NCBI GenBank assembly: GCA_015056945.1
Contig: SVFH01000013.1
Coordinates: 1-64,000 of the forward strand
Source: Lachnospiraceae bacterium
Lineage (GTDB): Bacteria > Bacillota > Clostridia > Lachnospirales > Lachnospiraceae
DNA length: 64,000 nt
Direction of reading: 5' to 3'
Part shown: piece after piece, positions 1-8,634 of the stretch
How positions within the stretch are numbered: position 1 is the first letter of the stretch
Layout of the letters: every line of letters begins with the position of its first letter
The notes under the pieces: model-generated
Told to the model about the DNA's origin: nothing
What the model saw: the letters and a program-made list of their open reading frames with translations, nothing else
Database searches by the model: none
Translations under genes and position numbers: made by a program

Positions 1-140
1 CAGGAGAGAAAAGAACTATTACCTGATTGACACTAGGACAATTATATCATGGGCTTAACTAAGCCTATTGAACAAAATAAATTAAGTTATCAAGGTACAT
101 TTATGTATCTAAAAAATATTATACGAGAGGAGAGATAGGG
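1..140. other. Left edge, leader of first gene
   Basis: No complete gene is visible here. One forward frame is open from the window edge to a TAA at 56-58 and would end in residues ...LIDTRTIISWA, so the 3' end of an upstream gene is possible. The other two forward frames also close within about 30 bases, so the choice is weak. The last bases carry a strong purine-rich ribosome binding site (GAGGAGAGATAGGG) for the gene starting at 141. Confidence 0.3.
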
Positions 141-536
141 ATGAAGAAATGGATTGTTCCGGGGGTATTATTTACGCTTACAGGCTTAGTAAGTCTTGCG
201 TCTGTTTTTGCTATGCTTTTATTGAATCGTCCGTCTGAAGAAGAACAGTTGTTGCGTAAATATGAAAGTGCAATCAAGGCAGGAAATCTCGATAGGGTAC
301 TTGCATTAAACGGTATAAAAAAGCAAGGGATTCTTAATCGTTACAAAGAAGAAGATATTCCTTATCTTGGGAAAAAACCGGAGTTTATTTACGGAAATCG
401 TATAAGCGGAAATGAAGGAGAAAAGGGCGTAATTGAATATGCGGTTATCTATCAGGAAGATGAAGAGTTAAAATATGAAATCCGGCGTGATCAGGTGATT
501 AAGACTGAAGGACAGATGTATATTTTAAACTGGTAG
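141..536 (+). CDS. Small membrane-anchored protein of unknown function
   Basis: 131 residues. The N-terminus (about residues 4-30) is a single hydrophobic segment with a short positive lead, so the protein is either exported or anchored facing out. The rest is a charged soluble domain rich in Lys/Glu with no motif I recognise. A strong GAGGAG site precedes the ATG. The next gene, a large lipoprotein, starts only 10 bases after the stop, so the two are probably co-transcribed and may work together at the membrane surface. Function unknown. Confidence 0.7.
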   Translation: MKKWIVPGVLFTLTGLVSLASVFAMLLLNRPSEEEQLLRKYESAIKAGNLDRVLALNGIKKQGILNRYKEEDIPYLGKKPEFIYGNRISGNEGEKGVIEYAVIYQEDEELKYEIRRDQVIKTEGQMYILNW

Positions 537-545
537 GGGGATGAA

Positions 546-2495
546 ATGAAAAAATTAATTTTATTTTTATTGATAAGTTTATTCGGGCTTTTTTTCACCG
601 CATGTGGGGGTGAGTTGGAGACTACCGTAGAGCTTGAGCAGGATTTAAGCGGTTGCCGTACAATGAAATATGTGATTTCAAAAGAGGATTTTATTGAAAA
701 TTCGAATGTTTCCATTGGCGTTGCAGAGAAACAGATTGCGACGAAGTGTCCTGCGGAATTTGAATATGAATTTAAGCAGACTGAAGATGAGTATATATTG
801 ACTTTTACAATGCCATTTGCCTCGCTTGAAGATGCACAGGCCAAAATGGAGGCTGTAGCCGGAAAAACCTGTGAAATTGCATTTTATCAGGGGGAAGGTG
901 TATTTTGTGAAGGCTTTTCCTATGAAGAAAAATTTGATGCTGAATTGCTTTTTTCATGGTTTGAAGATGTTTTGGTGAATTGCGGCTGTGTGAATATTTC
1001 ATATCAGAGTTATATTATAGAGAAAAGTAATACAACAATTTTTTATGGTGGAAAAAAGTACACGGCGAAGGATACTGTTGTAGCGAAGGATTTTTCATAT
1101 ATAGAAATCAACAATCTTGAAATTGCTACATATGTTAACGGAGACGGTACCTATGACAGAACGCTTGCAATGTCTATTCAGGAAGTGAATCTGAATAAGA
1201 AAAGAGCAGCGATTGAAGCCTTCATGGCAAAAAGCATACCTTCGTGTGGGGAAGGGGAATGGAGTGAAGAGAACGGAATGCATACGCATACCGTAACTCT
1301 GAAAAAATTGTCTGAAACACAAATGCAGGATGCAATGCGGACATACACACATTCGGAAGATACAATTTTTGAAACAAGAGATGGTGAAGCAGATGCAGAG
1401 TCATATGTATTGCTTTCTCGTGAGATTTCTTATGCAGAGTATTTGGATTTGCGGGAATACGGTTCCAATGAAGCCGGGCAGGTAAATGTTACATATATCC
1501 AACAGAATGAAAATATGAGCGGCGAATTGTATTTTTATCTGAATGAATATAGGGATTGGGATGTTTTTAATATTTTCGGCGATGAATGGAAAGTCTGGAA
1601 TTTCAACAATCAGCAAACGGATAAGGTTGGAGATGGTATCCAGACATATCCGTTAAGCTATTTAGATAAGATTTCGTTGGTTTATAAGGGGAGTTATTTC
1701 TTTGACGTAACACAGTTAGAGTGGGATACAAAGGTATATTCCCAAAAAAAAATCGAGAATGAGATTGCTTTTTCCTTAGCGAAAGAGACTTCTGCAGAAG
1801 AAACAGACATGCTGATTCGTACTTGCACGAAAAAAATCGAAGAGGAAAAGTTAAGTGGTGTCACTGTAAAAAAAGAAGAAACGGACGGAATACAGAAGGT
1901 TGTTTTCACAATGAAGGGAAGTGACCTTGAAATCAATAAGGCACGTGGTGTCCTGACGCACGTGAATTATGATGAAAAAGATGATTTGGAAGAAAAATCA
2001 ATGATTATGTGCTTTGAAGAGGCAGGAATCATGTCGCTTACGAAGACTATCGTTTTTGAAGAAACTGTATGGCCGGCTGGATTTCTTGCACAACCGGATT
2101 CCTATAAGAAAAAGATCCCCATTCTATATTCCTTAGAGATTGCAGGGAAAGAAATAGAACAAAGCACCGATGTTCCGGCCAAAATCTTATACGGAGAAAA
2201 CTACACCGAGGCGGCGCGTGTAGGTGTGGTACGTGAGACGGTAAACTTTATGGGGATATTATGGATGCTGCTGATTGTACTGGGGCTGATTTCACTCACG
2301 CTTGGCATGGTATTTTTCCTGCTTGCAGTGATAAAGAAATATAGAAATAATAAAAAAGAAAAGGCACAGGGTATCTCGAAAGAGAAACCTATGCCTGAAA
2401 GAATACCTGTTGTGAAAGAGGAAACACCCTCGTATGATGCGGCAGAACAGCTGGTTGCTGATTTGTTTGGTCAGAATTCTGATTCAGATTCTTAA
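546..2495 (+). CDS. Large lipoprotein with LppM-like repeats and C-terminal membrane segment
   Basis: 649 residues. The signal peptide ends in a lipobox (F-T-A-C, Cys at about residue 20), so the N-terminus should be lipid-anchored outside the cell. Three stretches (about residues 27-115, 210-275 and 400-475) share a pattern of beta strand, helix with regularly spaced charges, and a strand resembling 'EYILTFTMPFASLEDAQ'. They look like divergent repeats of an LppM-type fold; this is my reading of the pattern, not a database match. Near residues 565-590 is a strong transmembrane helix followed by a Lys-rich, then acidic cytoplasmic tail. The protein would thus be held in the membrane at both ends. 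It follows the 131-residue gene by 10 bases, and its stop overlaps the stop of the convergent DUF975-like gene by 4 bases. Function unknown. Confidence 0.75.
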   Translation: MKKLILFLLISLFGLFFTACGGELETTVELEQDLSGCRTMKYVISKEDFIENSNVSIGVAEKQIATKCPAEFEYEFKQTEDEYILTFTMPFASLEDAQAKMEAVAGKTCEIAFYQGEGVFCEGFSYEEKFDAELLFSWFEDVLVNCGCVNISYQSYIIEKSNTTIFYGGKKYTAKDTVVAKDFSYIEINNLEIATYVNGDGTYDRTLAMSIQEVNLNKKRAAIEAFMAKSIPSCGEGEWSEENGMHTHTVTLKKLSETQMQDAMRTYTHSEDTIFETRDGEADAESYVLLSREISYAEYLDLREYGSNEAGQVNVTYIQQNENMSGELYFYLNEYRDWDVFNIFGDEWKVWNFNNQQTDKVGDGIQTYPLSYLDKISLVYKGSYFFDVTQLEWDTKVYSQKKIENEIAFSLAKETSAEETDMLIRTCTKKIEEEKLSGVTVKKEETDGIQKVVFTMKGSDLEINKARGVLTHVNYDEKDDLEEKSMIMCFEEAGIMSLTKTIVFEETVWPAGFLAQPDSYKKKIPILYSLEIAGKEIEQSTDVPAKILYGENYTEAARVGVVRETVNFMGILWMLLIVLGLISLTLGMVFFLLAVIKKYRNNKKEKAQGISKEKPMPERIPVVKEETPSYDAAEQLVADLFGQNSDSDS

Positions 2496-3208
2496 ATGGT
2501 TTTCTGTTCTGTTACAGTTAAGTAAAATTCCGCAAAACAAGAATGGATATATGGTTTCAACCAAATGTCACCGATGCCGAAAGTAATAAGTGAGGCAAGC
2601 GAAAGCGGAATAAAACTTAAATAAAGACCAATGAGTTTGAAGTAATGCTTTTTCATGAGATAACAGGACATTTTTATCGTTTTTGCTGCTGATAAATCCG
2701 GCATATCAACCAAGATAAAAGAGGTAAGGGAAAAGGGCAGCAGAATCAAAAAAGCGATTGCTTCACAGAGTAAAAAAATGCTTAATGAAATGAGAACGGA
2801 TTGTTTGTCCGCGGCATTTGCAAAAAAGCAGGAATATACTGCATAGGGGAGCAGACAAATGACCTCTATAAAAGTCATGAAAATATTGACGCTGAGGATT
2901 TTGTCCGGAGAATGACGGAATCCGTGGAGCACATCAAACGGAGCGACTTTCTTTTCGGTAATCAATGCGAGGAAATATTTGCAGATTCCTACATGGATAA
3001 TACCACCTAAAAGGGAACTGATAATAAATCCTGCTTCATATGTAAAAAAAGTGAGAAAACCTGTTCCTGTGATAGGGAGTGATGCGATGGATGCAATCAC
3101 TGTCTGGATAATGGATGCAATCAGTACGGTCGTCGCGCTGATTCCTAAAAAGGGGAGTAGGTTTTCTCTTGCATTTCCTTTTATTTCTTTCAATGTCATG
3201 ATGTTCAA
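2492..3208 (-). CDS. DUF975-like integral membrane protein
   Basis: 238 residues with about six hydrophobic segments. The N-terminus (TLKEIKGNARENL) matches the usual start of the DUF975 family, in which a short amphipathic lead containing a Lys-Arg/Asn-Ala pattern precedes the membrane domain. Family members are polytopic membrane proteins of unknown role in Firmicutes. It converges on the 649-residue lipoprotein gene, with stop codons overlapping by 4 bases and no room for a separate terminator, so the two transcripts must run into each other. It lies 30 bases downstream of the SprA-like gene on the same strand and may be co-transcribed with it. Confidence 0.65.
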   Translation of the reverse strand: MNIMTLKEIKGNARENLLPFLGISATTVLIASIIQTVIASIASLPITGTGFLTFFTYEAGFIISSLLGGIIHVGICKYFLALITEKKVAPFDVLHGFRHSPDKILSVNIFMTFIEVICLLPYAVYSCFFANAADKQSVLISLSIFLLCEAIAFLILLPFSLTSFILVDMPDLSAAKTIKMSCYLMKKHYFKLIGLYLSFIPLSLASLITFGIGDIWLKPYIHSCFAEFYLTVTEQKTI

Positions 3209-3238
3209 AAGCCTTTCTGTGAAAGTAATAGAGGTTGT

Positions 3239-3724
3239 TTATCCGACTTTGATATCAACAGAATTACCGGTTGCAGCCTCTGTCTGAAGTTTTTTCAAGT
3301 TTTCGATATATGGATTTTTTTCATCGGAATATTTGATTTTTGTATTTGTAACCCCACCGGCAACATAGGCTCTGCCGCATTCGGGGCAGATTGCGGTTTT
3401 TAAACTGACTGTAGCCTGAAGGACTTTACCGTTCCCGGTGGCAGCCTTCTTGTAAGCATTGGAAACATGTTCCATTTCGTGTGCCATAACGCGGGAAGCG
3501 GAGGCTTGGGGTGATATGTGTTGTGCTGATTTAAAAGAAACCATTTCATCCGAACCGTCCTGATATTTGCGGTTGGCACAAGTCTGACATTCACCTGTTT
3601 TAGAAGTATCTCCGGAGGGGTCTATGACAGATCTGTCCTTTGGCATTCCGAAAGAATTCTGCGAAAGCGGGTACGGTGAATAAGATGGTATGTTGTTGTA
3701 GGGTACGAAACGTATATCTGTCAT
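3239..3724 (-). CDS. Putative zinc metalloprotease, SprA-related
   Basis: 161 residues. It contains an HExxH-type motif (HEMEH, residues 82-86) preceded by a helix rich in Ala/Ser, as in the SprA-related family where the sequence near the motif reads 'AHExxHV.NA'. Two CxxC pairs flank it (Cys46/Cys49 and Cys113/Cys116) and suggest a structural zinc site. There is no signal peptide, so it is probably cytoplasmic. The motif and its Ala-His context are visible directly; protease activity is inferred from the motif only. It sits between two membrane-protein genes on the minus strand and could form a three-gene unit with them. Confidence 0.6.
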   Translation of the reverse strand: MTDIRFVPYNNIPSYSPYPLSQNSFGMPKDRSVIDPSGDTSKTGECQTCANRKYQDGSDEMVSFKSAQHISPQASASRVMAHEMEHVSNAYKKAATGNGKVLQATVSLKTAICPECGRAYVAGGVTNTKIKYSDEKNPYIENLKKLQTEAATGNSVDIKVG

Positions 3725-3762
3725 AAGGGCTCCTTTCTTGAAAAATCTGTATTCCCAAGAAA

Positions 3763-4137
3763 CTACTCTGCTTGGAAATTGTAAGAATTTAACATAGTTT
3801 CGATATATTCGTCGTAATTCATGCCGTAAAATTGTTGATAAGTTGCGTTAAGCTGTTGCTTAAGCTCATCATTAAAAAGAAGCTGATAAGTTGTGAATCC
3901 GACAAACAGTGTATTTAATAGAATTGTTCCGATGGAAATCCAAATTGCCAGTTTGGCATTCAATGTATAGCGTATGGTATTTCCTTTGGAAATTGCTGCC
4001 AGGATTATGGAAATTCCGCCAAAAATATACGGAAGAATTACCGTTTGCAATAATGCGGTTACAATTGCCGTTATTGCCAGGTTTTTGGCAGTACTTGCCA
4101 GTTTATTATGTTGATAAACGGGTTCTTTGTTCGGCAT
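3763..4137 (-). CDS. Small membrane protein, DUF4190-like
   Basis: 124 residues with two long hydrophobic segments (about residues 18-52 and 66-88) and a soluble, Tyr/Gln-rich C-terminus. The arrangement of an N-terminal segment containing 'FGGISIILAAISKGN', a short polar loop and a second helix resembles the DUF4190-type two-helix proteins of Firmicutes. It is the first gene of the minus-strand group reaching down to position 2492. On the minus strand a TATAAT-like hexamer lies in the 40 bases upstream of the ATG. Function unknown. Confidence 0.55.
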   Translation of the reverse strand: MPNKEPVYQHNKLASTAKNLAITAIVTALLQTVILPYIFGGISIILAAISKGNTIRYTLNAKLAIWISIGTILLNTLFVGFTTYQLLFNDELKQQLNATYQQFYGMNYDEYIETMLNSYNFQAE

Positions 4138-4319
4138 AATATGCTCCTTGTTTCAATCAGATAATCTTACTTTATTATAGTATAACATGACGGGAGAGGA
4201 AAGAAAAGGAAAATGACGAATTGGAGGGGGCTATTTTGCACAAACAGCTCTTTATTTTGCGTAATAATGGTTATATATTGTTCTTAAATAGAAGGAGAAT
4301 AAAAGAAAAGAGGTAGAAA

Positions 4320-5102
4320 ATGAAAAAGAAAATAATTTGTGTTGCAGGTATTTTAGTGGCAGTTCTTATAATATGTGTAGTGCTGTATTTTGCAGTAATA
4401 CATCCTCAAGTGGAAATGTATATTGATATTATGCGTTGTTATCAGGAATTTCATGTAGACGGTATCGGAAAGAGTGCAGAGCCGTATACGGAGTATTCAG
4501 TGACCGGAGAGAATTTGGTTACTGTCGAAACAGCGGATTACAGTATCAGTATTCCGTCATATTTCGAAAAGAACAGCGAAGATCATTCCGGAATGATTCG
4601 ATACAGTGCGGATGAAAATACGGATGACCAAAAGGAATCCATTGGAATTACTGTAGTGGGAACGGATTATACAGATATGGCAATTCTGAATCAGCAAGGT
4701 CTTTCGGAACGGCAGAAAAAGAATTTGATAAAAGGATATGAGAAATTAGGTTACGGAATTCCTGATACTGCTTACAGCAGTTACAAATGTGCGCTTTTGA
4801 TTACAGAGGATGATTACAGCTATGCGAATAAAAATCAGTCAAAAGCCTATACAATGCTGATTCCATACAGAACCGGAAGTTCATTTTTTTATTCTGCAGG
4901 AAATTCAAAAACTTATATCTACGAAAATGAAAAGATGTATGCATTGATTTCAGAATCCTATCATGCAGATTGGGATTTGTATGTGTATTTTGTGGAATTC
5001 TATAATCCGGAAAACTTAAATTTATCATATACAGCGATTCTGAAAACCAAGACACCGCAGACTGCGTATGCAGTTATTAATTCGATAACATTTGGGGAAT
5101 GA
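4320..5102 (+). CDS. Exported or membrane-anchored protein of unknown function
   Basis: 260 residues. There is a single N-terminal hydrophobic segment (about residues 5-26) after a Lys-rich start, and no lipobox Cys, so it is probably a signal anchor with an extracytoplasmic domain. The rest is mixed alpha/beta with many Tyr and Ser residues, in the style of extracellular domains from low-GC Gram-positives. The AAGAGG site before the ATG supports this start. A TTG-initiated reading frame of 26 codons (4236-4316) lies just upstream; I do not call it a gene. The small reading frame at 5124 follows by 21 bases. I do not recognise a family. Confidence 0.65.
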   Translation: MKKKIICVAGILVAVLIICVVLYFAVIHPQVEMYIDIMRCYQEFHVDGIGKSAEPYTEYSVTGENLVTVETADYSISIPSYFEKNSEDHSGMIRYSADENTDDQKESIGITVVGTDYTDMAILNQQGLSERQKKNLIKGYEKLGYGIPDTAYSSYKCALLITEDDYSYANKNQSKAYTMLIPYRTGSSFFYSAGNSKTYIYENEKMYALISESYHADWDLYVYFVEFYNPENLNLSYTAILKTKTPQTAYAVINSITFGE

Positions 5103-5123
5103 TTTAAGTGAGGAGAGTTTTCT

Positions 5124-5231
5124 ATGTTAATATATGAGTTGCAGAGTTTTTCGAAGAAATCAGTTGCGAAGACACGTTCAAATTTAGTATACTTATCAGG
5201 AGCGTTCAGTCATACATACAGCGCTTTATAA
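5124..5231 (+). CDS. Candidate 35-residue peptide upstream of tex
   Basis: An ATG at 5124 is preceded by a good ribosome binding site (GAGGAGAG, 6 bases upstream) and opens 35 codons ending in TAA at 5229-5231. The peptide is polar and Ser/Tyr-rich, and no membrane segment is obvious. Because it lies between the 260-residue gene and tex in the same direction, it could be a leader peptide or a small protein. The only support is the well-placed ribosome binding site and the ATG, so the call is tentative. Confidence 0.3.
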   Translation: MLIYELQSFSKKSVAKTRSNLVYLSGAFSHTYSAL

Positions 5232-5284
5232 TGAAATTCGGATAGGAAAGAAGGGAGTAGGGGAGCATTCCCCACAAGGACAAG

Positions 5285-7612
5285 ATGGATATTTCATTGG
5301 AATTGGCCAAAGAGCTGCAGATTAAGAAAGAACAGGTCGATGTGACCATTAAATTGATTGATGAAGGAAATACCATTCCTTTTATTGCAAGATACCGTAA
5401 AGACGTTACGGGGAATTTAAATGATGAGGTGCTTCGTACCCTCCACGAAAGATTGCAGTATCTGAGAAACTTATGCGAGAAGCAGGAACAGGTAATTGCA
5501 AGTATTGAAGAACAGGGAAAACTTACCGAAGAATTGAAAGCACAGATTCTTGCTGCTACAACACTTGTTGCAGTGGAGGATTTGTATCGTCCGTACCGCC
5601 CGAAACGTAAAACACGTGCAAGTGTTGCGAAAGAAAAGGGATTGGACGGGCTTGCTGAAATCATTCTTGCTCAGGAAACGAATAAGTCCCTGATTGAAGA
5701 GGCAGAGGCTTATGTTTCTGAAGAAAAGGGTGTGAAAAATGTACAGGAAGCGCTTGCGGGTGCTGCAGATATTATTGCGGAACAGATTTCCGACAATGCT
5801 GAATATCGTACCTATATCCGTGAAGCAACCATGGAAGAGGGAATCATTTCGTCTTCTAAGAAAAATGAAGAGCCCGAGAAGATTTTTGAAATGTATTACG
5901 AATATTCAGAACCGGTAAGTAAGGTGGTAGGACACAGAATCCTTGCATTAAACCGCGGTGAGACAAAGGACATTTTGAAGGTTAAGATTGATGCACCGGA
6001 AGAACGTATTTTACAGTACCTTCGCAAAAAAACAGTAATCAATGAGAATCCGAATACGACGCCTGCGATTGAAGCGGCTTGTGCGGATGCATATCAGAGA
6101 CTGATTGCACCTGCAATTGAAAGGGAAATCAGAAATATACTGACAGAGAAGGCAGAGGATGGAGCAATTTCGGTATTCGGAAAGAACCTCGAGCAGTTAT
6201 TACTTCAGCCGCCTATTCAGGGAAAGGTTGTATTAGGCTGGGACCCTGCTTTCAGAACCGGCTGTAAGCTCGCCATTGTAGATCCGACAGGAAAGGTACT
6301 GACAACAACGGTTATTTTCCCGACAGCACCCCAGAATAAGGTCGAAGAGTCCAAAAAGACACTAAAGGCGATGATTAAGAAATACAATGTTGATTTGATT
6401 TCCGTGGGCAACGGTACTGCATCAAGAGAATCAGAGCAGGTTATTGCAGAGCTTTTAAAAGAGATTGAGCAACCTGTTCAATATGTGATTGTTAACGAGG
6501 CGGGAGCTTCCGTTTATTCGGCAAGTAAACTTGCGACAGAAGAGTTTCCTAATTTTGATGTAGGACAAAGAAGTGCGGCTTCCATTGCAAGAAGATTGCA
6601 GGATCCGCTGGCGGAACTGGTTAAGATTGATCCGAAGTCTATCGGTGTCGGACAGTACCAGCATGATATGAACCAGAAAAAACTCGGTGACGTATTAACC
6701 GGCGTGGTAGAAGACAGTGTTAATAAAGTTGGTGTGGATTTAAATACCGCATCCGCTGCGTTATTAGAATATGTTTCCGGTATTTCAAAGGTTATTGCCA
6801 AAAATATTGTGGAATATCGTGAAGCAAACGGTAAATTCACCAATCGTGCACAACTTTTGAAGGTTGCAAAGCTTGGACCGAAAGCGTATGAACAGTGTGC
6901 CGGATTCCTTCGAATCCGGGATGGAGAGAATCCTCTTGATGCAACAAGCGTGCATCCGGAAAGCTATGATGCGACATTACAGTTATTAGATAAATTGGGT
7001 CTTACAATGGAAGACGTGAAAGAAGCGCAGAAGAAGGCTGCTTTGCAGGCCAAAACCAAGACCGTGCAGAAACCGAAACCTGTAAAGAAAGAAAAGAAGG
7101 TAATGGTCAGAAATACCAATACGGCAATGGGGAAAGCACTTGCAGAAGCGATGAGTGGTGTTACAATCAAAGCTGAAAATACCGAAACTAAGACGGCGAC
7201 TGCTGAAATCACAGGCCTTGAGAAGCGTGTGAAGGATAAAGCAAAGCTTGCTGCTGAACTTGGTATCGGCGAAATTACACTTACGGATATTTTAAAAGAA
7301 CTTGAAAAGCCTGCACGTGACCCGCGTGAAGATATGCCTGCGCCTATTCTTCGAAGTGACGTTATGGATATGGAAGATTTGCAGCCCGGCATGGTGTTAA
7401 AGGGTACCGTCCGTAATGTTATCGATTTCGGTGCGTTTGTTGACATCGGTGTTCATCAGGATGGCCTTGTGCATATTTCACGTATCACAAACCGCTATAT
7501 TAAGCATCCTCTGGAAGCAGTCAGTGTAGGTGATATTGTAGAGGTTAAGGTTCTTGAAGTGGATATTAAGAAGAAGAGAATCAGTCTGACCATGAGAATG
7601 GATGAGAAATAA
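5285..7612 (+). CDS. tex: Tex-family RNA-binding transcription accessory protein
   Basis: 775 residues with the full Tex layout: N-terminal helical Tex_N region (about 1-190), YqgF/RNase H-like domain (from about 313, 'VVLGWDPAFRTGCKLAIVD'), helix-hairpin-helix pair (about 480-560, 'LNTASAALLEYVSGIS') and C-terminal S1 domain (about 695-770, 'GTVRNVIDFGAFVDIG'). Tex proteins bind nucleic acid and affect transcription; in Gram-positives the role is not fully settled. A Lys/Ala/Thr-rich linker of roughly 90 residues (about 585-680) before the S1 domain is longer than usual and explains the extra length. Start: ATG after an AAGGA site. A small GGGGAGCATTCCCC hairpin lies just before the ribosome binding site. 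Confidence 0.95.
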   Translation: MDISLELAKELQIKKEQVDVTIKLIDEGNTIPFIARYRKDVTGNLNDEVLRTLHERLQYLRNLCEKQEQVIASIEEQGKLTEELKAQILAATTLVAVEDLYRPYRPKRKTRASVAKEKGLDGLAEIILAQETNKSLIEEAEAYVSEEKGVKNVQEALAGAADIIAEQISDNAEYRTYIREATMEEGIISSSKKNEEPEKIFEMYYEYSEPVSKVVGHRILALNRGETKDILKVKIDAPEERILQYLRKKTVINENPNTTPAIEAACADAYQRLIAPAIEREIRNILTEKAEDGAISVFGKNLEQLLLQPPIQGKVVLGWDPAFRTGCKLAIVDPTGKVLTTTVIFPTAPQNKVEESKKTLKAMIKKYNVDLISVGNGTASRESEQVIAELLKEIEQPVQYVIVNEAGASVYSASKLATEEFPNFDVGQRSAASIARRLQDPLAELVKIDPKSIGVGQYQHDMNQKKLGDVLTGVVEDSVNKVGVDLNTASAALLEYVSGISKVIAKNIVEYREANGKFTNRAQLLKVAKLGPKAYEQCAGFLRIRDGENPLDATSVHPESYDATLQLLDKLGLTMEDVKEAQKKAALQAKTKTVQKPKPVKKEKKVMVRNTNTAMGKALAEAMSGVTIKAENTETKTATAEITGLEKRVKDKAKLAAELGIGEITLTDILKELEKPARDPREDMPAPILRSDVMDMEDLQPGMVLKGTVRNVIDFGAFVDIGVHQDGLVHISRITNRYIKHPLEAVSVGDIVEVKVLEVDIKKKRISLTMRMDEK

Positions 7613-7638
7613 AAAGCGTAAAAATATTTTATTACAGG

Positions 7639-7668
7639 TTGACAAGTGACACCCTTGTGTGGCATACT
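7639..7668 (+). promoter_or_regulatory. Candidate promoter of the VanW-family gene
   Basis: TTGACA at 7639-7644 and CATACT at 7663-7668, 18 bases apart, lie about 40 bases before the chosen start. The -35 is perfect and the -10 is fair (4 of 6). A short inverted repeat (ACAAG ... CTTGT, 7642-7657) overlaps the spacer and could be an operator. Confidence 0.5.
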
Positions 7669-7708
7669 GTTTAAAGAGGTATACAAATGTCACACGAGGA
7701 GCGTTTTT

Positions 7709-8554
7709 ATGAAACAAAAGACAACTTATCTTCATATAGGAATGGAAAAACCCCGCATGCGCTCAAATCTCAGGATTAAGCTTGGGAGAATGTACTACGG
7801 AATGTTGCGCAGATTTGTCTGGGTCAGAATGAATCGCTGTTTTGCAAAAGAAAGAAGAGAAGCAATGCTTCCTTATCGGTATTTCTCACATCAGACGATT
7901 CTGTTACGCAAATTGAAAGATGTTGATATGTGGTTGCAATATAATAAAATTGTGAATCTGCGTCTTGCCGTGCAAAAACTGGATGGTGTTGTGATAAAAC
8001 CGGGAGAGGTGTTCAGCTACTGGAAGCTGATTGGGAAACCTTCGCGAAGAAAGGGGTATCAGAAGGGGATGATTCTGAAAAACGGTGGATTTGAAGCCGG
8101 TGTTGGCGGAGGTCTCTGTCAGTTATCGAACCTTATTTTTTGGATGACAGTACATACACCGTTGACAGTTGTTGAAAGGCATCGACACGGATATGATGTG
8201 TTTCCGGATTCGAATCGTACACAGCCGTTTGGAAGCGGAGCGACTTGTTTTTATCCGCATGGTGATTTGATGATTAAGAACAATACACAGGATACTTATC
8301 AGCTGGTTGTTCGTGTCGGGGAGGAATACCTCGAAGGAGAATGGCGCGTGAGTAGTGAACCGGAATACCGCTATGAGATTGTGGAACGGAATCATGAGAT
8401 GAAGCATGAATTTTGGGGCGGTTATACAAGGAATAATGAATTGTATCAGCAACAGTTCAATCTGAACGGAGAGCTGCTGGAAGAAAGATGCATTGTCAGA
8501 AATTCGGCAATCATGATGTATTCTCCTTTTCTGGAGCAAAAACAATGTGAATGA
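7709..8554 (+). CDS. VanW-family protein
   Basis: 281 residues from the ATG at 7709, chosen because it has a proper ribosome binding site (CGAGGA). An in-frame ATG at 7646 lies within the predicted promoter and has no site. The central part carries the VanW signature: 'VIKPGEVFSYW', 'KNGGFEAGVGGGLCQLSNLIFWM' split across residues about 95-145, and 'DSNRTQPFGSGAT'. VanW proteins occur in some vanB-type vancomycin resistance clusters and widely in Clostridia without resistance; their biochemical role is unknown. No vanH/A/X-type genes lie nearby, so this should not be read as a resistance gene. No signal peptide or membrane segment is evident. Confidence 0.85.
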   Translation: MKQKTTYLHIGMEKPRMRSNLRIKLGRMYYGMLRRFVWVRMNRCFAKERREAMLPYRYFSHQTILLRKLKDVDMWLQYNKIVNLRLAVQKLDGVVIKPGEVFSYWKLIGKPSRRKGYQKGMILKNGGFEAGVGGGLCQLSNLIFWMTVHTPLTVVERHRHGYDVFPDSNRTQPFGSGATCFYPHGDLMIKNNTQDTYQLVVRVGEEYLEGEWRVSSEPEYRYEIVERNHEMKHEFWGGYTRNNELYQQQFNLNGELLEERCIVRNSAIMMYSPFLEQKQCE

Positions 8555-8572
8555 ATACATAGGAAGATAAGT

Positions 8573-8628
8573 AAAAGGAACCGTTTTTTTCACTTGATGG
8601 TGAAAGTTCGGTTCCTTTTGCTTTAATG
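8573..8628. terminator. Bidirectional terminator between VanW and GH25 genes
   Basis: An 11-bp stem (AAAAGGAACCG at 8573-8583 with its complement at 8609-8619) encloses a second small hairpin (TTTCAC ... GTGAAA). U-rich tracts follow on both strands. It separates two convergent genes, so it can serve both. Confidence 0.85.
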
Positions 8629-8634
8629 ATATTT

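Noticed and set aside
4236-4316. TTG-started frame of 26 codons with a GGAGGGGG site
   Set aside because: The start is TTG, the product is short and basic with no membrane segment, and the site may belong to nothing. It is weaker than the ATG frames reported.
7709-8554. Reading the VanW-family gene as vancomycin resistance
   Set aside because: No ligase, dehydrogenase or dipeptidase of the van type is nearby, and VanW homologues are common in sensitive Clostridia.
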